Positions 50,218 through 58,176 of a DNA stretch of 64,000 nucleotides are shown piece by piece. The position numbers and the translations under genes were made by a program. Each line of letters opens with the position of its first letter. Positions within the stretch are counted from its first letter, which is position 1. The notes below the pieces were generated by a model that was given only the letters and a program-made list of their open reading frames with translations, made no database searches and was not told the DNA's origin. The stretch comes from 34-65-8 sp963529855 (GTDB lineage Bacteria; Pseudomonadota; Alphaproteobacteria; Sphingomonadales; Sphingomonadaceae): positions 124,001 to 188,000 of the forward strand of contig CAURZK010000003.1 of the NCBI GenBank assembly GCA_963529855.1, read 5' to 3'.

Positions 50218-50697
50218 ATGAAGGCGCTCAGCAAGGTGACCCGGTCGATCAAGCCGGCCGAGGTCGAGAAGAAGTGGCACGTTATCGATGCCGATGGTCT
50301 GGTCGTCGGCCGGCTCGCGTCGATCGTCGCCAACATCCTGCGCGGCAAGCACAAGCCGAGCTTCACCCCCCACGTCGACTGCGGCGATCACGTGATCGTG
50401 CTCAACGCCGACAAGGTGAAATTCACCGGCCGCAAGATGACCAACAAGATCTATTACAAGCACACCGGTCACCCCGGCGGCATCAAGGAAACGACCCCGG
50501 CCAAGGTGCTGGAAGGCCGCTTCCCCGAGCGCGTGCTTGAAAAGGCGGTCGAGCGCATGATCCCCCGCGGTCCGCTGGGCCGCGCGCAGATGAAGGCGCT
50601 GCACCTCTATTCCGGTACCGAGCATCCGCACGACGGGCAGAAGCCCGAGGTGCTCGACGTTGCCTCCATGAACCGCAAGAACAAGGCGACCGCGTGA
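50218..50697 (+). CDS. rplM: 50S ribosomal protein L13
   Basis: Large-subunit protein of 159 aa. It shows KKWHVIDADGLVVGRLASIVANILRGK, FTPHVDCGDHVIVLNADKVKFTGRK, YYKHTGHPGG and the ending MKALHLYSGTEHPHDGQ-KPEVLDV. The start is the ATG at 50218, since the frame upstream is leader. The rpsI start overlaps its stop (ATG at 50697 within GTGATG), the classical L13-S9 pair. Confidence 0.98.
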   Translation: MKALSKVTRSIKPAEVEKKWHVIDADGLVVGRLASIVANILRGKHKPSFTPHVDCGDHVIVLNADKVKFTGRKMTNKIYYKHTGHPGGIKETTPAKVLEGRFPERVLEKAVERMIPRGPLGRAQMKALHLYSGTEHPHDGQKPEVLDVASMNRKNKATA

Positions 50698-51212
50698 TGG
50701 TTGACGAGAAGAACACCGTGTCCGACCTGTCGGATCTGAACCAGATCGCCGGCGATGCACCCGAAGCCGATGCCGCGACCGTGGCGGTCAACACCGCCCC
50801 GCTGCGCGAGCAGGAGCTCGACAAGCAGGGCCGCGCCTATGCCACCGGCCGCCGCAAGGATGCGGTTGCCCGCGTCTGGGTCAAGCCCGGCACCGGCAAG
50901 GTCACCGTCAACGGCCGCGACCAGGAGGTGTATTTCGCGCGTCCGACGCTGCGCCTGATCATCAACCAGCCGTTCGCGATCACCGAGCGTGAAGGCCAGT
51001 ACGATGTCGTCGCTACCGTCAAGGGTGGCGGTCTTTCGGGCCAGGCCGGTGCGGTCAAGCACGGCATTTCGCAGGCGCTTTCGAAGTACGAGCCGGCGCT
51101 GCGTTCGACGGTCAAGGCCGCCGGCTTCCTCACCCGCGACAGCCGCGTGGTAGAGCGCAAGAAGTACGGCCGTGCCAAGGCACGCCGCAGCTTCCAGTTC
51201 TCGAAGCGCTGA
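50697..51212 (+). CDS. rpsI: 30S ribosomal protein S9
   Basis: Small-subunit protein of 171 aa. An acidic N-terminal extension (about 1-45) precedes the conserved domain, as seen in sphingomonads: YATGRRKDAVARVWVKPGTGK, VNGRDQEVYFARPTLRLII, VKGGGLSGQAGAVKHGISQAL and the basic tail DSRVVERKKYGRAKARRSFQFSKR, given here as separate pieces, that reaches the P-site tRNA. The start is ATG 50697; a GTG at 50694 is possible. It is followed by the intrinsic terminator at 51244. Confidence 0.98.
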   Translation: MVDEKNTVSDLSDLNQIAGDAPEADAATVAVNTAPLREQELDKQGRAYATGRRKDAVARVWVKPGTGKVTVNGRDQEVYFARPTLRLIINQPFAITEREGQYDVVATVKGGGLSGQAGAVKHGISQALSKYEPALRSTVKAAGFLTRDSRVVERKKYGRAKARRSFQFSKR

Positions 51213-51243
51213 TCCGCTTCGCCATACTGGCGCTACGAATTCA

Positions 51244-51270
51244 GGGCGGTCCTTCGGGGCCGCCCTTTTT
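51244..51270 (+). terminator. Intrinsic terminator of rplM-rpsI
   Basis: Stem GGGCGGTCC/GGGCCGCCC (51244-51252, 51257-51265; one U-G pair) with tetraloop TTCG, then TTTTT (51266-51270). It lies 31 bases after the rpsI stop. Confidence 0.92.
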
Positions 51271-51312
51271 CGTTTCCGCATGGCCCTTCGGCGGGTTAGG
51301 ACCGGGCCGAGC

Positions 51313-53508
51313 ATGACCGCGTCTTCACTAGCAACATCCCGCCCCCGTCTGCGCCGTGCGCTGTACGCCCTTGCCATTTTCGGGGGCAGCTTCCTGCTGT
51401 TCCTGATCCAGCCGATGATCGCCCGCATGGCCTTGCCGGTGTTGGGGGGTGCGCCCAACGTCTGGAACAGCGCCATGCTCGTGTTCCAGGTGCTGCTGCT
51501 GGGCGGTTACGGCTACGCCCATATTCTTTCACGGCTTCCTGCGCGGCGACAGGCAGCGATCCACCTTGTATTGATCGGGCTGGCAGCGCTCACCTTGCCG
51601 ATCGCGCTGGCCGGGCTCGCCCCGCCGCGGCCGGGCTGGGAAACGCTGTGGGCTCCGGCTCTGATCGCCGCGAGCGTCGGGCCTGTTTTCCTGGTCGTAT
51701 CCGCGCAGGCATCGCTGCTGCAGCGATGGTTTGCCGAAACCCCCGGCGCGGGTGACCCGTACGCGCTCTATGCCGCATCCAACCTCGGCAGCTTCGGTGG
51801 GCTGATCGCCTATCCCTTCGCGCTCGAGCCGGCGATGGCCCTGGGCGAACAGAGCCAGCTGTGGGCCGTCGGTTATATCGTGGTGGCGGCGCTGATCGCG
51901 GTCATCGCGCTTACCCTGCGCAACCAGCCCGCCCCCCTCCCGCAAACTGCTACCGAGACGGCGCCAGCCCCGCCGCGGCGCACGGTCGCCCTGTGGTTCG
52001 TCCTTGCCGCCGTGCCGTCAGGCCTGATGCTGTCGACGACGACATTGCTGACAACCGATATCATGGCCATGCCCCTGCTGTGGGTCATTCCGCTCGGCCT
52101 CTATCTGCTCAGTTACACCCTGGCATTCTCTGAAAGCGGTGACTGGGCGCAGGTGTTCGTCCGCTTTGCGCCGGTATTGTTACTGTCGGGGGGCAGCCTT
52201 GCGCTTGTCTCCGGGGGGCAGAGCAATCCGGTGGTCGCGCTGGTCATGGCCGGCCTGCTGTTCGTCGTGGCGACTGCGCTGCACCGGCGCCTCTACCTGC
52301 TGCGACCGGAACCGCGCCACCTGACCTGGTTCTATCTTGTCGCGGCGGCGGGCGGTGCGGCCGGCGGTGTCTTCGTCGCGCTCATCGCGCCGCTGCTGTT
52401 CGATTGGGTTTACGAGCATGCCGTGCTGCTCGTCGCGGCTGCGCTCCTGCTGCCGATGAAGCCTTTTCTGGAACGCCTTGCCACATTCTGGCGCGAGAAC
52501 CCGCGCGCAGGCGTGGTTGCCGCATTGCTCATGCTGGCCAGTGTCGGGCTCGCCCTGTGGCTCCATTTCGCGACCAGCCGGGGCGATGGCGACATCATCC
52601 TCGTGCTGTTGATTGCGATGACAGCGATCGGGGTCCTGCTGATCGGGCGACGCGCTGCCTTTACCACTGTCGCCGTGCTGATGATGCTGGGCCACGGCGG
52701 GCTGCTGACACTGGCCACGAGCTTCGCCGGAGACCGTACGCGCAGTTATTTCGGCACGTATGCCGTCTGGGCGGTCGAGGGCGGCCAGATGCGCCAGCTG
52801 ACCCATGGCACGACCATTCATGGCAGCCAGTGGCTGACTCCGGGCAAGCGGACCGAACCGACCAGCTATTATGGCCGCAGTTCAGGCATCGGCATTGCGC
52901 TGGCACAGGCCCGGCCGGATGACCGTGTGGGGGTCGTGGGGCTGGGGGCGGGCACGCTCGCCTGCTACCGCAAGCCGGGTCAGCGCTGGACCTTCTTCGA
53001 GATCGACCCGCTGATGGCGGAATATTCCAGCCGCGGCGTATTCACGTTCGTTCAGGAATGCGCCCCGGATGCCGCGATGGTGATCGGCGATGCCCGGCTG
53101 GAACTGGCCGAGCAACCGCGCGGCGCATTCGACCTGCTGGCGATTGACGCGTTCTCGTCCGATTCCATTCCGCTGCACCTGATGACGCGCGAGGCGTTCG
53201 CGACTTATCGCCGGGCACTCGCGGACGATGGCCTGCTGCTGGTGCATATTTCCAACCGTTTCATCGACCTCGCCCCGATGGTCGCCGCCCAGGCCGAGGC
53301 ACTGGGCTGGCGCGGTATGCTGCGGGCTGACGACGGGGAAACCCTGGGCCCAGGCTTGAAGGGCTCGTTCTGGGTCGCTCTTGCGCGCGATCAGGCGACG
53401 CTGGAGCGGCTGCGGGCGCAGAGCGGCCGGGCATGGGAACCGCTGCCACAGCCCGCACCCCATGCGTGGGCAGACGACAACGCCTCGATCCTGCCGCTGC
53501 TGCGCTGA
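51313..53508 (+). CDS. Multi-pass membrane protein fused to spermidine-synthase-like domain
   Basis: Protein of 731 aa. The first 480 or so residues contain about 12-14 hydrophobic helices (for example LYALAIFGGSFLLFLIQPMI). The C-terminal domain (about 510-731) resembles spermidine synthase: SYYGRSSGIGIAL, VGVVGLGAGTLACY (methyltransferase-like glycine loop), FFEIDPLMAEYS, DARLELAEQ, FDLLAIDAFSSDSIPLHLMT. The Asp residues usual for the aminopropyl chemistry are partly kept. The family is annotated as fused MFS/spermidine synthase; the transported substrate is unknown. The start at ATG 51313 follows the ribosomal terminator by 43 bases. Confidence 0.88.
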   Translation: MTASSLATSRPRLRRALYALAIFGGSFLLFLIQPMIARMALPVLGGAPNVWNSAMLVFQVLLLGGYGYAHILSRLPARRQAAIHLVLIGLAALTLPIALAGLAPPRPGWETLWAPALIAASVGPVFLVVSAQASLLQRWFAETPGAGDPYALYAASNLGSFGGLIAYPFALEPAMALGEQSQLWAVGYIVVAALIAVIALTLRNQPAPLPQTATETAPAPPRRTVALWFVLAAVPSGLMLSTTTLLTTDIMAMPLLWVIPLGLYLLSYTLAFSESGDWAQVFVRFAPVLLLSGGSLALVSGGQSNPVVALVMAGLLFVVATALHRRLYLLRPEPRHLTWFYLVAAAGGAAGGVFVALIAPLLFDWVYEHAVLLVAAALLLPMKPFLERLATFWRENPRAGVVAALLMLASVGLALWLHFATSRGDGDIILVLLIAMTAIGVLLIGRRAAFTTVAVLMMLGHGGLLTLATSFAGDRTRSYFGTYAVWAVEGGQMRQLTHGTTIHGSQWLTPGKRTEPTSYYGRSSGIGIALAQARPDDRVGVVGLGAGTLACYRKPGQRWTFFEIDPLMAEYSSRGVFTFVQECAPDAAMVIGDARLELAEQPRGAFDLLAIDAFSSDSIPLHLMTREAFATYRRALADDGLLLVHISNRFIDLAPMVAAQAEALGWRGMLRADDGETLGPGLKGSFWVALARDQATLERLRAQSGRAWEPLPQPAPHAWADDNASILPLLR

Positions 53509-53515
53509 CCGTGCG

Positions 53516-54373
53516 TCAGTGCACCGGCGGATCGGTGCGCGGAACCTGCCGAACCGGCGCGACGGGTTCGCCCGGCCCGCGCGGGGGCAGCGCATTTTCC
53601 GGCACGTCGTCGATCTGCATCGCCGGCGTCGGCACTTGCTCCAGATTGCGGACAGTGACCGTCAATTCGCTGCCATCCCAGTGCAGCTCGTTAAAGCTGG
53701 GCGGCGTCGACCGGGTCCGCTTGGACAATGTGCCCGCGCCGATCATCCGGACAGGGCCGTTGGGGGTGTGCTCGACAATGTCGAAAGCGTCGTGGACATG
53801 GCCGGACAGCACCGCCAGCACGTTGCGTTTGGCCAGTTCCGCCAGCGCGCGGCTGCCGCCACGGGTCAGCGCGGTACCCTGCGTACCGACTTCGCGTAAC
53901 GGGTGGTGTACCGTTACCAGGGCGCGCGTGCCCTTGGGCAGGGCATCGATCGCGGCCAGGCACTTGCGCAAGGCAGCGCCGGTCACCCACCCCTTCGACC
54001 AGTTCAGGCGGGGCTGAACCCGCGCCGCCGTCTTCAGCGGCACGATCGCCAGCCCCGGCAGGTCGATTTCGCGTTCGACCAGCGATTCCATCCCGCGGAA
54101 CTTGGCATAAGGGGCGAACAGCCGCGTGAACGGGTTGAAATAAGGCATGTCGTGATTGCCCACTTCCACCGTCACCGGGGCATCGAGCGACAGGATCCAG
54201 CTGCGCGCTGCATCGAATTCACGGCTGCGCGCGCGCATGGTCAAATCGCCCGTGATCGCGACTGCGCCGGGATTGAGCCGTTCGATCTCGTCGCGCACCC
54301 AGTCGAGTGCACGATTGTCTTCAAGGCCGAAGTGAATGTCGGAAAGGTGGAACAGCAGGGCCGGCGCGGTCAT
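53516..54373 (-). CDS. Calcineurin-like metallophosphoesterase
   Basis: Binuclear-metal phosphoesterase of 285 aa with the full motif series: LSDIHFG (10-16), ITGDLTM (about 40), VGNHDMPY (about 71), VTVHHPL (about 153) and GHVHDAFD (about 186). The fold matches the class of cyclic-nucleotide or lipid phosphodiesterases such as CpdA; the substrate is not fixed. The ATG at 54373 overlaps the stop of the diacylglycerol-kinase-like gene, so the two are coupled and probably act in one pathway, perhaps lipid turnover. It is convergent with the spermidine-synthase fusion. Confidence 0.9.
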   Translation of the reverse strand: MTAPALLFHLSDIHFGLEDNRALDWVRDEIERLNPGAVAITGDLTMRARSREFDAARSWILSLDAPVTVEVGNHDMPYFNPFTRLFAPYAKFRGMESLVEREIDLPGLAIVPLKTAARVQPRLNWSKGWVTGAALRKCLAAIDALPKGTRALVTVHHPLREVGTQGTALTRGGSRALAELAKRNVLAVLSGHVHDAFDIVEHTPNGPVRMIGAGTLSKRTRSTPPSFNELHWDGSELTVTVRNLEQVPTPAMQIDDVPENALPPRGPGEPVAPVRQVPRTDPPVH

Positions 54374-55218
54374 GCCGGCGGACCAAGCAGATCAACCTCC
54401 AGTTCCGCAAGCGAAAAGGCCTCCCGCGCGGCGCCGGTCAACCGTTCGCCATCAGCCATCAGTTCAATCGGACTGCCGTCGCATGATTCGAGTGTTACGC
54501 CGCGATGTTCGCCAAGATCGTCATGCGGCCCGTCGCGAAAGTCGCGGCCCAGAATGGCCAGACCCTGCTTGAGCAGATCGACCAGGCCTTCGCCGCCGTA
54601 ACCCTGCACGTGGATGCCGCCCGGCCAGGGCGACAGCCGCACGCCGGGATAGCCATCGCTGCGCCCGATGGCCGGCTCGGTAATCCGAACCGCAGCGCCG
54701 GAAACGCTCTCACCCGCAGCTTCGCTGGCGCTTTCGACAATGCGCGCGACATCGCCTTCGCGCATTTCCTCGCGCACGTCGGCCCACTTGGCACCGGGCC
54801 CGGCGAGCAATTCGGCCAGGGCAATCGTGCCCGCCCCGCGCACGCACGGCACGCGCCGCACGACCAGTTCACCGGCAAGGAACCGGGCAACGATAACTTC
54901 GGGATCGCTGTCACCGTGGAGCCCGCGGCACAGCAGATTGGCGGTACCTCCCGGCAGCGGCAGGACCTGCCCCGTCCATCCTTCCATCCGGCCGAGCACG
55001 GAATTCAACGTGCCATCGCCGCCCAGAACCAGCAGATGCGTGGCCCCGGCCTGATCGACAGTGCCGCGATCGGGCAATTCGTCGTCGCGGCAGTCGGTCG
55101 CGCGCACGATATGCGCACCGCCAGCTTCCAGCGCATCGCGGATTCGCTCGACCAATGCTTCATCGTTGCTGCCACTGGCTGCGTTGGTAGCGAGCCAGAT
55201 TTTCGATCCCTGTGTCAT
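54370..55218 (-). CDS. Diacylglycerol/lipid kinase family protein
   Basis: Lipid kinase of the DAGK/YegS type, 282 aa. The nucleotide site shows ATNAASGSND (about 10-19), LLVLGGDGTLNSVLG (62-76) and PLPGGTANLLCRGL (about 86-99). The C-terminal domain is beta-rich with ESCDGSPIELMADGERL near the end, as in bacterial members. Substrate options are diacylglycerol, phosphatidylglycerol or a sphingoid base; the last is of interest since Sphingomonadales make sphingolipids, but this is inference. It overlaps the phosphoesterase downstream by 4 bases. Confidence 0.9.
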   Translation of the reverse strand: MTQGSKIWLATNAASGSNDEALVERIRDALEAGGAHIVRATDCRDDELPDRGTVDQAGATHLLVLGGDGTLNSVLGRMEGWTGQVLPLPGGTANLLCRGLHGDSDPEVIVARFLAGELVVRRVPCVRGAGTIALAELLAGPGAKWADVREEMREGDVARIVESASEAAGESVSGAAVRITEPAIGRSDGYPGVRLSPWPGGIHVQGYGGEGLVDLLKQGLAILGRDFRDGPHDDLGEHRGVTLESCDGSPIELMADGERLTGAAREAFSLAELEVDLLGPPA

Positions 55219-55262
55219 GCCGCGACAGCGCTGCAAGCGCGCGCAAGTTCCCGCGCGCGCGA

Positions 55263-55529
55263 TCAGACGCGCCCGGTCAGGATAAGCCAGGCCGTCAACG
55301 CATTGATGCCGGTATAGACGAGATAGGCCCACACAAGGCCCGGCCAGCCGTTTGCCGCAAGCAGCATCGCAACGAGCAGGACCATGAATTCCGTCGCCAG
55401 CATGATCCGCCGGCCGATGCCACCCGGCGCCAGCGGCAAGCTGGCCAGCATCTGGTGTCCGCTTTCGACCATGGCGCGGTGGAGGGCAAAGTTTCCGATT
55501 CCCAGCAGAAAGATAGCAACGATTGCCAT
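55263..55529 (-). CDS. Small three-helix membrane protein
   Basis: An 88-aa hydrophobic protein with three predicted helices (about 1-15, 35-60, 65-85) and the text FALHRAMVESGHQML between the first two. There is no known family. The ATG at 55529 was used; a GTG two codons earlier is possible. It lies 44 bases upstream of the lipid-kinase gene on the same strand and may be transcribed with it. Confidence 0.65.
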   Translation of the reverse strand: MAIVAIFLLGIGNFALHRAMVESGHQMLASLPLAPGGIGRRIMLATEFMVLLVAMLLAANGWPGLVWAYLVYTGINALTAWLILTGRV

Positions 55530-55732
55530 GAGCACGTTGTGCCCTGTCGCTGGTCGGCTGCCAAACGACTTTCGTCCGCCAAACGACTACATCTGTCGAC
55601 GGCATACGCACAAGTCGACAGGTTTGGCGCGATCGACGAGCAACAAATGCCCCAACCTTCGGTCAGGCGTAGAACGATTCTTGCGGAAGCCTAACCCCCA
55701 ACCCCCGGCGACCGCGACATGGAGGAATCATC

Positions 55733-56029
55733 ATGAGACAGTTCCTGATCGCCGCTGCCGCGCTGGCGACGCTGGGCTTGGCCGTTCCCGCCACCGCCCA
55801 GGAAAGCATCGACGTCCCTTATCGTGACCTCAACCTGCACTCCGTCGAAGGACAGCAGGCGCTGGACGGCCGGATCGACCGGGCTGCACGGAAGGTATGC
55901 GGGATGGGCGAACAGCGCACGGCCACTCGCCTGCGCAACCCGGTAAGCGTCGAATGCTATCGCCAGGCGCGCCTCAAGGCCCGCGAGCAAGTCGCCCGCA
56001 TTCGTAACGCTGAAGCATTGGGCGGCTGA
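55733..56029 (+). CDS. UrcA family secreted protein
   Basis: A 98-aa protein with a signal peptide (FLIAAAALATLGLAVPATAQ) followed by the UrcA domain: IDVPYRDLNLHSVEGQQALDGRIDRAARKVC, written in the protein with two Cys (VCGM and VECYRQ) that probably form a disulfide. UrcA proteins are common in sphingomonads and Caulobacter; the function is unknown. GGAGGA lies six bases before the ATG, an unusually strong ribosome site. The gene stands alone and is followed by a terminator. Confidence 0.9.
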   Translation: MRQFLIAAAALATLGLAVPATAQESIDVPYRDLNLHSVEGQQALDGRIDRAARKVCGMGEQRTATRLRNPVSVECYRQARLKAREQVARIRNAEALGG

Positions 56030-56048
56030 TACATCGGCCGGCCATGCC

Positions 56049-56090
56049 GGACCCGGGCCTAGACGTCCCCTGGCCCGGGTCCACCCTTTT
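56049..56090 (+). terminator. Probable terminator after the UrcA gene
   Basis: Perfect 11-bp stem GGACCCGGGCC/GGCCCGGGTCC (56049-56059, 56072-56082) with a 12-base loop, followed four bases later by TTTT (56087-56090). The stem is strong and the U-run is short and displaced. It also lies downstream of the convergent regulator gene's stop. Confidence 0.65.
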
Positions 56091-56116
56091 GCCAATCAAC
56101 AGTAAATCCGGCAGGC

Positions 56117-56872
56117 TCAGCGGCCGGCCATCGCCTTGACTTTCGGCAGATAGGTCCGGCCAATGCGCAGGGCTTCGCCATCATCGAGCTCGACCGACCA
56201 CACCCCCAGTCCATCGTGCCTGAGACCCCTAATGCGATCCTTGCGCAGGATGGTGGAGCGATGGATGCGGATGAATTCGTTCGGATCGAGCCGTTGTTCG
56301 AGGCCCGCGATCGTCTGCAGCAGCAGATAGGTCCGCGCGCCGTCATCGTTCTCGCCCACGTGGAGCCGCACGTAATCGCGTTCCGCGTCGATGCGGGCCA
56401 CCTGCGCGACATCGATCCGCAGCAGTTCGGACCGGTGCGGTACCCATAGTTCCTCGAGCCATTCGCCCGGTGGGCGCGACCGTTCTCCGCGCCTGGCCAG
56501 GGCACGCTCTATCGCCCGCTTCAGCCGGTCGGGGGCGACCGGTTTCAGCACGTAATCGACCGCATCCAGATCGAAGGCCTCGACAGCGAAATGATCGTGC
56601 GCGGTGACGAAGATCACCGCCGGGCGGTTGTCCTGCCGCGCGAGCTTGCGTGCCACCGACAGACCGTCGACTTCGGGCATGGTCATGTCGAGCAGGACGA
56701 GATCGGGCTTGAGCGCTTCGACCAGCCGCAGCGCAGCCGCGCCATCGCTGGCGGTCCCGACCACCACGAGATCCGGGATGCGTGCGCAGATGACCTGCAT
56801 CCGCTCGACCGCGAGCGGCTCGTCATCGACGATCAAGGTGCGCAAGGGGGCGTCGTGGTCGCTTTCAGCCAT
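56117..56872 (-). CDS. LytTR-family response regulator (second pair)
   Basis: Response regulator of 251 aa. The receiver domain has VDDE near 15-18, the phospho-acceptor Asp62 (LVLLDMTMPEVDG) and the Lys in DYVLKPVAPDRL. The LytTR DNA-binding domain (about 145-245) shows RIDVAQVARIDAERDYVRLHV in part, LDPNEFIRIHRSTILRKDRI and LRIGRTYLPKVKAM. It overlaps the histidine kinase gene by 8 bases. It is distinct from the regulator at 19192, with a longer linker (RRGERSRPPGEWLEELWVP). Confidence 0.92.
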   Translation of the reverse strand: MAESDHDAPLRTLIVDDEPLAVERMQVICARIPDLVVVGTASDGAAALRLVEALKPDLVLLDMTMPEVDGLSVARKLARQDNRPAVIFVTAHDHFAVEAFDLDAVDYVLKPVAPDRLKRAIERALARRGERSRPPGEWLEELWVPHRSELLRIDVAQVARIDAERDYVRLHVGENDDGARTYLLLQTIAGLEQRLDPNEFIRIHRSTILRKDRIRGLRHDGLGVWSVELDDGEALRIGRTYLPKVKAMAGR

Positions 56873-58169
56873 GTCTCACCAGCGGGATGCGGATTTCGGT
56901 GCGGTAACCGGTCGGAGTCGGTCCCGCGACGATCGTGGCCTCGCGCCCGAAACGCGCTTCCAGCCGGTCGCGCACATTGGCGAGGCCGATGCCGAACCCG
57001 TGCGGGACACCCGCAGGCACGCCCGGGCCGTCGTCGCTGACTTCAATCACCAGTCGCTCGTATTCTTCGCGTGCGGATACCCGCAAGGTAACCGGCCGCG
57101 AGACGGGGGCGACGGCATACTTGACTGAATTTTCGACCAGGGGCTGCAGGATCATCCCCGGCACCCGCGCATCGGCAAGTTCGGCAGGCAGTTCGAATTC
57201 CGCGCGCAACCGATCGGGAAAGCGCACCGATTCGATCGAGAGGTAATGCCGCTGCAGGTCGAATTCGTCTTCCAGCCGGGCGTCGCCGGTCGGATCGTCG
57301 GCAAGGCTGTGGCGGTAGAAATTGGAGATCGACTGGATCATCTCTTCCGCTTTCTCCGTCCGCCCGGTCATGACCATCGCCGAAAGCGAATTGAGCGTGT
57401 TGAACAGAAAGTGCGGATTGACCTGGTATCGCAGCGAGCGCAGCTCTGATGCCTTGGCGGCATTCTTGAAGCGTTGTTCGCGCCGCTCTGCCGCCTGCGC
57501 CCGCGCGCCCGCAAGCAGCGCGAGATAGAGCGCCGACCATGCGAGAAGCAGGAAATAGCGGCTCGTCGCCGGCTCCAGAATGCGAATCCAGCGATCGCCT
57601 TCCGTCGCGGCTGTCGGCAGAACCACACTCGCCGTCGGGCCCCCGTCACGTCCCAGCGGTCCATCGACATCGGCGCCGGCCAGCGCTGGTGCTTCGATGA
57701 TGAGGTTGCCGGCCTCGTCGCGCCGCGTCGAAAAGCCGTACCGTTCGGCAATCTTGCTTTCGACCATTTCCTGTACATCGGCGAAAACCAGGTGATTGAC
57801 CTGCGCGATCATTACCGCTGCTGGCATCGCCAGCACCAGCGCGGCTGCAACCTGCGTTGGCAGCCCGCGCCGATCGAACAGCCGCAGGACCAGCCACATC
57901 AGGAAAGTGATGGCGATACCCGCCAAGGTGACAATTCCGCGGCGCCACAGCAGCTCGGCCTGCAATTCCAGCCCGAACATCGACCGCACTGTCGTGAGCA
58001 CGAAATAGCAGACCCACAGGCCCAGCATCGACAGCAGGACTGCCTTGAACGCCGGGCGCGCGTTTTCGGTGGTGGTTGCGGAATCGAGCATCGCTAGCCG
58101 ATCCCCTGCCTGTTCGCGCGCCGCTGGACCAGCGCCCGTGTCGAGCGATGTTGTCACTTGGTCGAGCAT
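56865..58169 (-). CDS. LytS-type sensor histidine kinase (second pair)
   Basis: Membrane histidine kinase of 434 aa. Two or three helices lie at about 40-62, 78-98 and 108-125, then a predicted extracytoplasmic segment (about 130-195) that could sense a ligand, another helix (205-222), a coiled segment and the His_kinase domain with YQVNPHFLFNTLNSLSAMV (His253). The HATPase text is MILQPLVENSVKYAV, DDGPGVPAGVPHGFGIGLANVRDRL (in parts). The extracytoplasmic loop is absent in the first pair's kinase. I used the ATG at 58169. It ends 8 bases into the regulator gene. Confidence 0.9.
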   Translation of the reverse strand: MLDQVTTSLDTGAGPAAREQAGDRLAMLDSATTTENARPAFKAVLLSMLGLWVCYFVLTTVRSMFGLELQAELLWRRGIVTLAGIAITFLMWLVLRLFDRRGLPTQVAAALVLAMPAAVMIAQVNHLVFADVQEMVESKIAERYGFSTRRDEAGNLIIEAPALAGADVDGPLGRDGGPTASVVLPTAATEGDRWIRILEPATSRYFLLLAWSALYLALLAGARAQAAERREQRFKNAAKASELRSLRYQVNPHFLFNTLNSLSAMVMTGRTEKAEEMIQSISNFYRHSLADDPTGDARLEDEFDLQRHYLSIESVRFPDRLRAEFELPAELADARVPGMILQPLVENSVKYAVAPVSRPVTLRVSAREEYERLVIEVSDDGPGVPAGVPHGFGIGLANVRDRLEARFGREATIVAGPTPTGYRTEIRIPLVRHG

Positions 58170-58176
58170 CGCGTCG

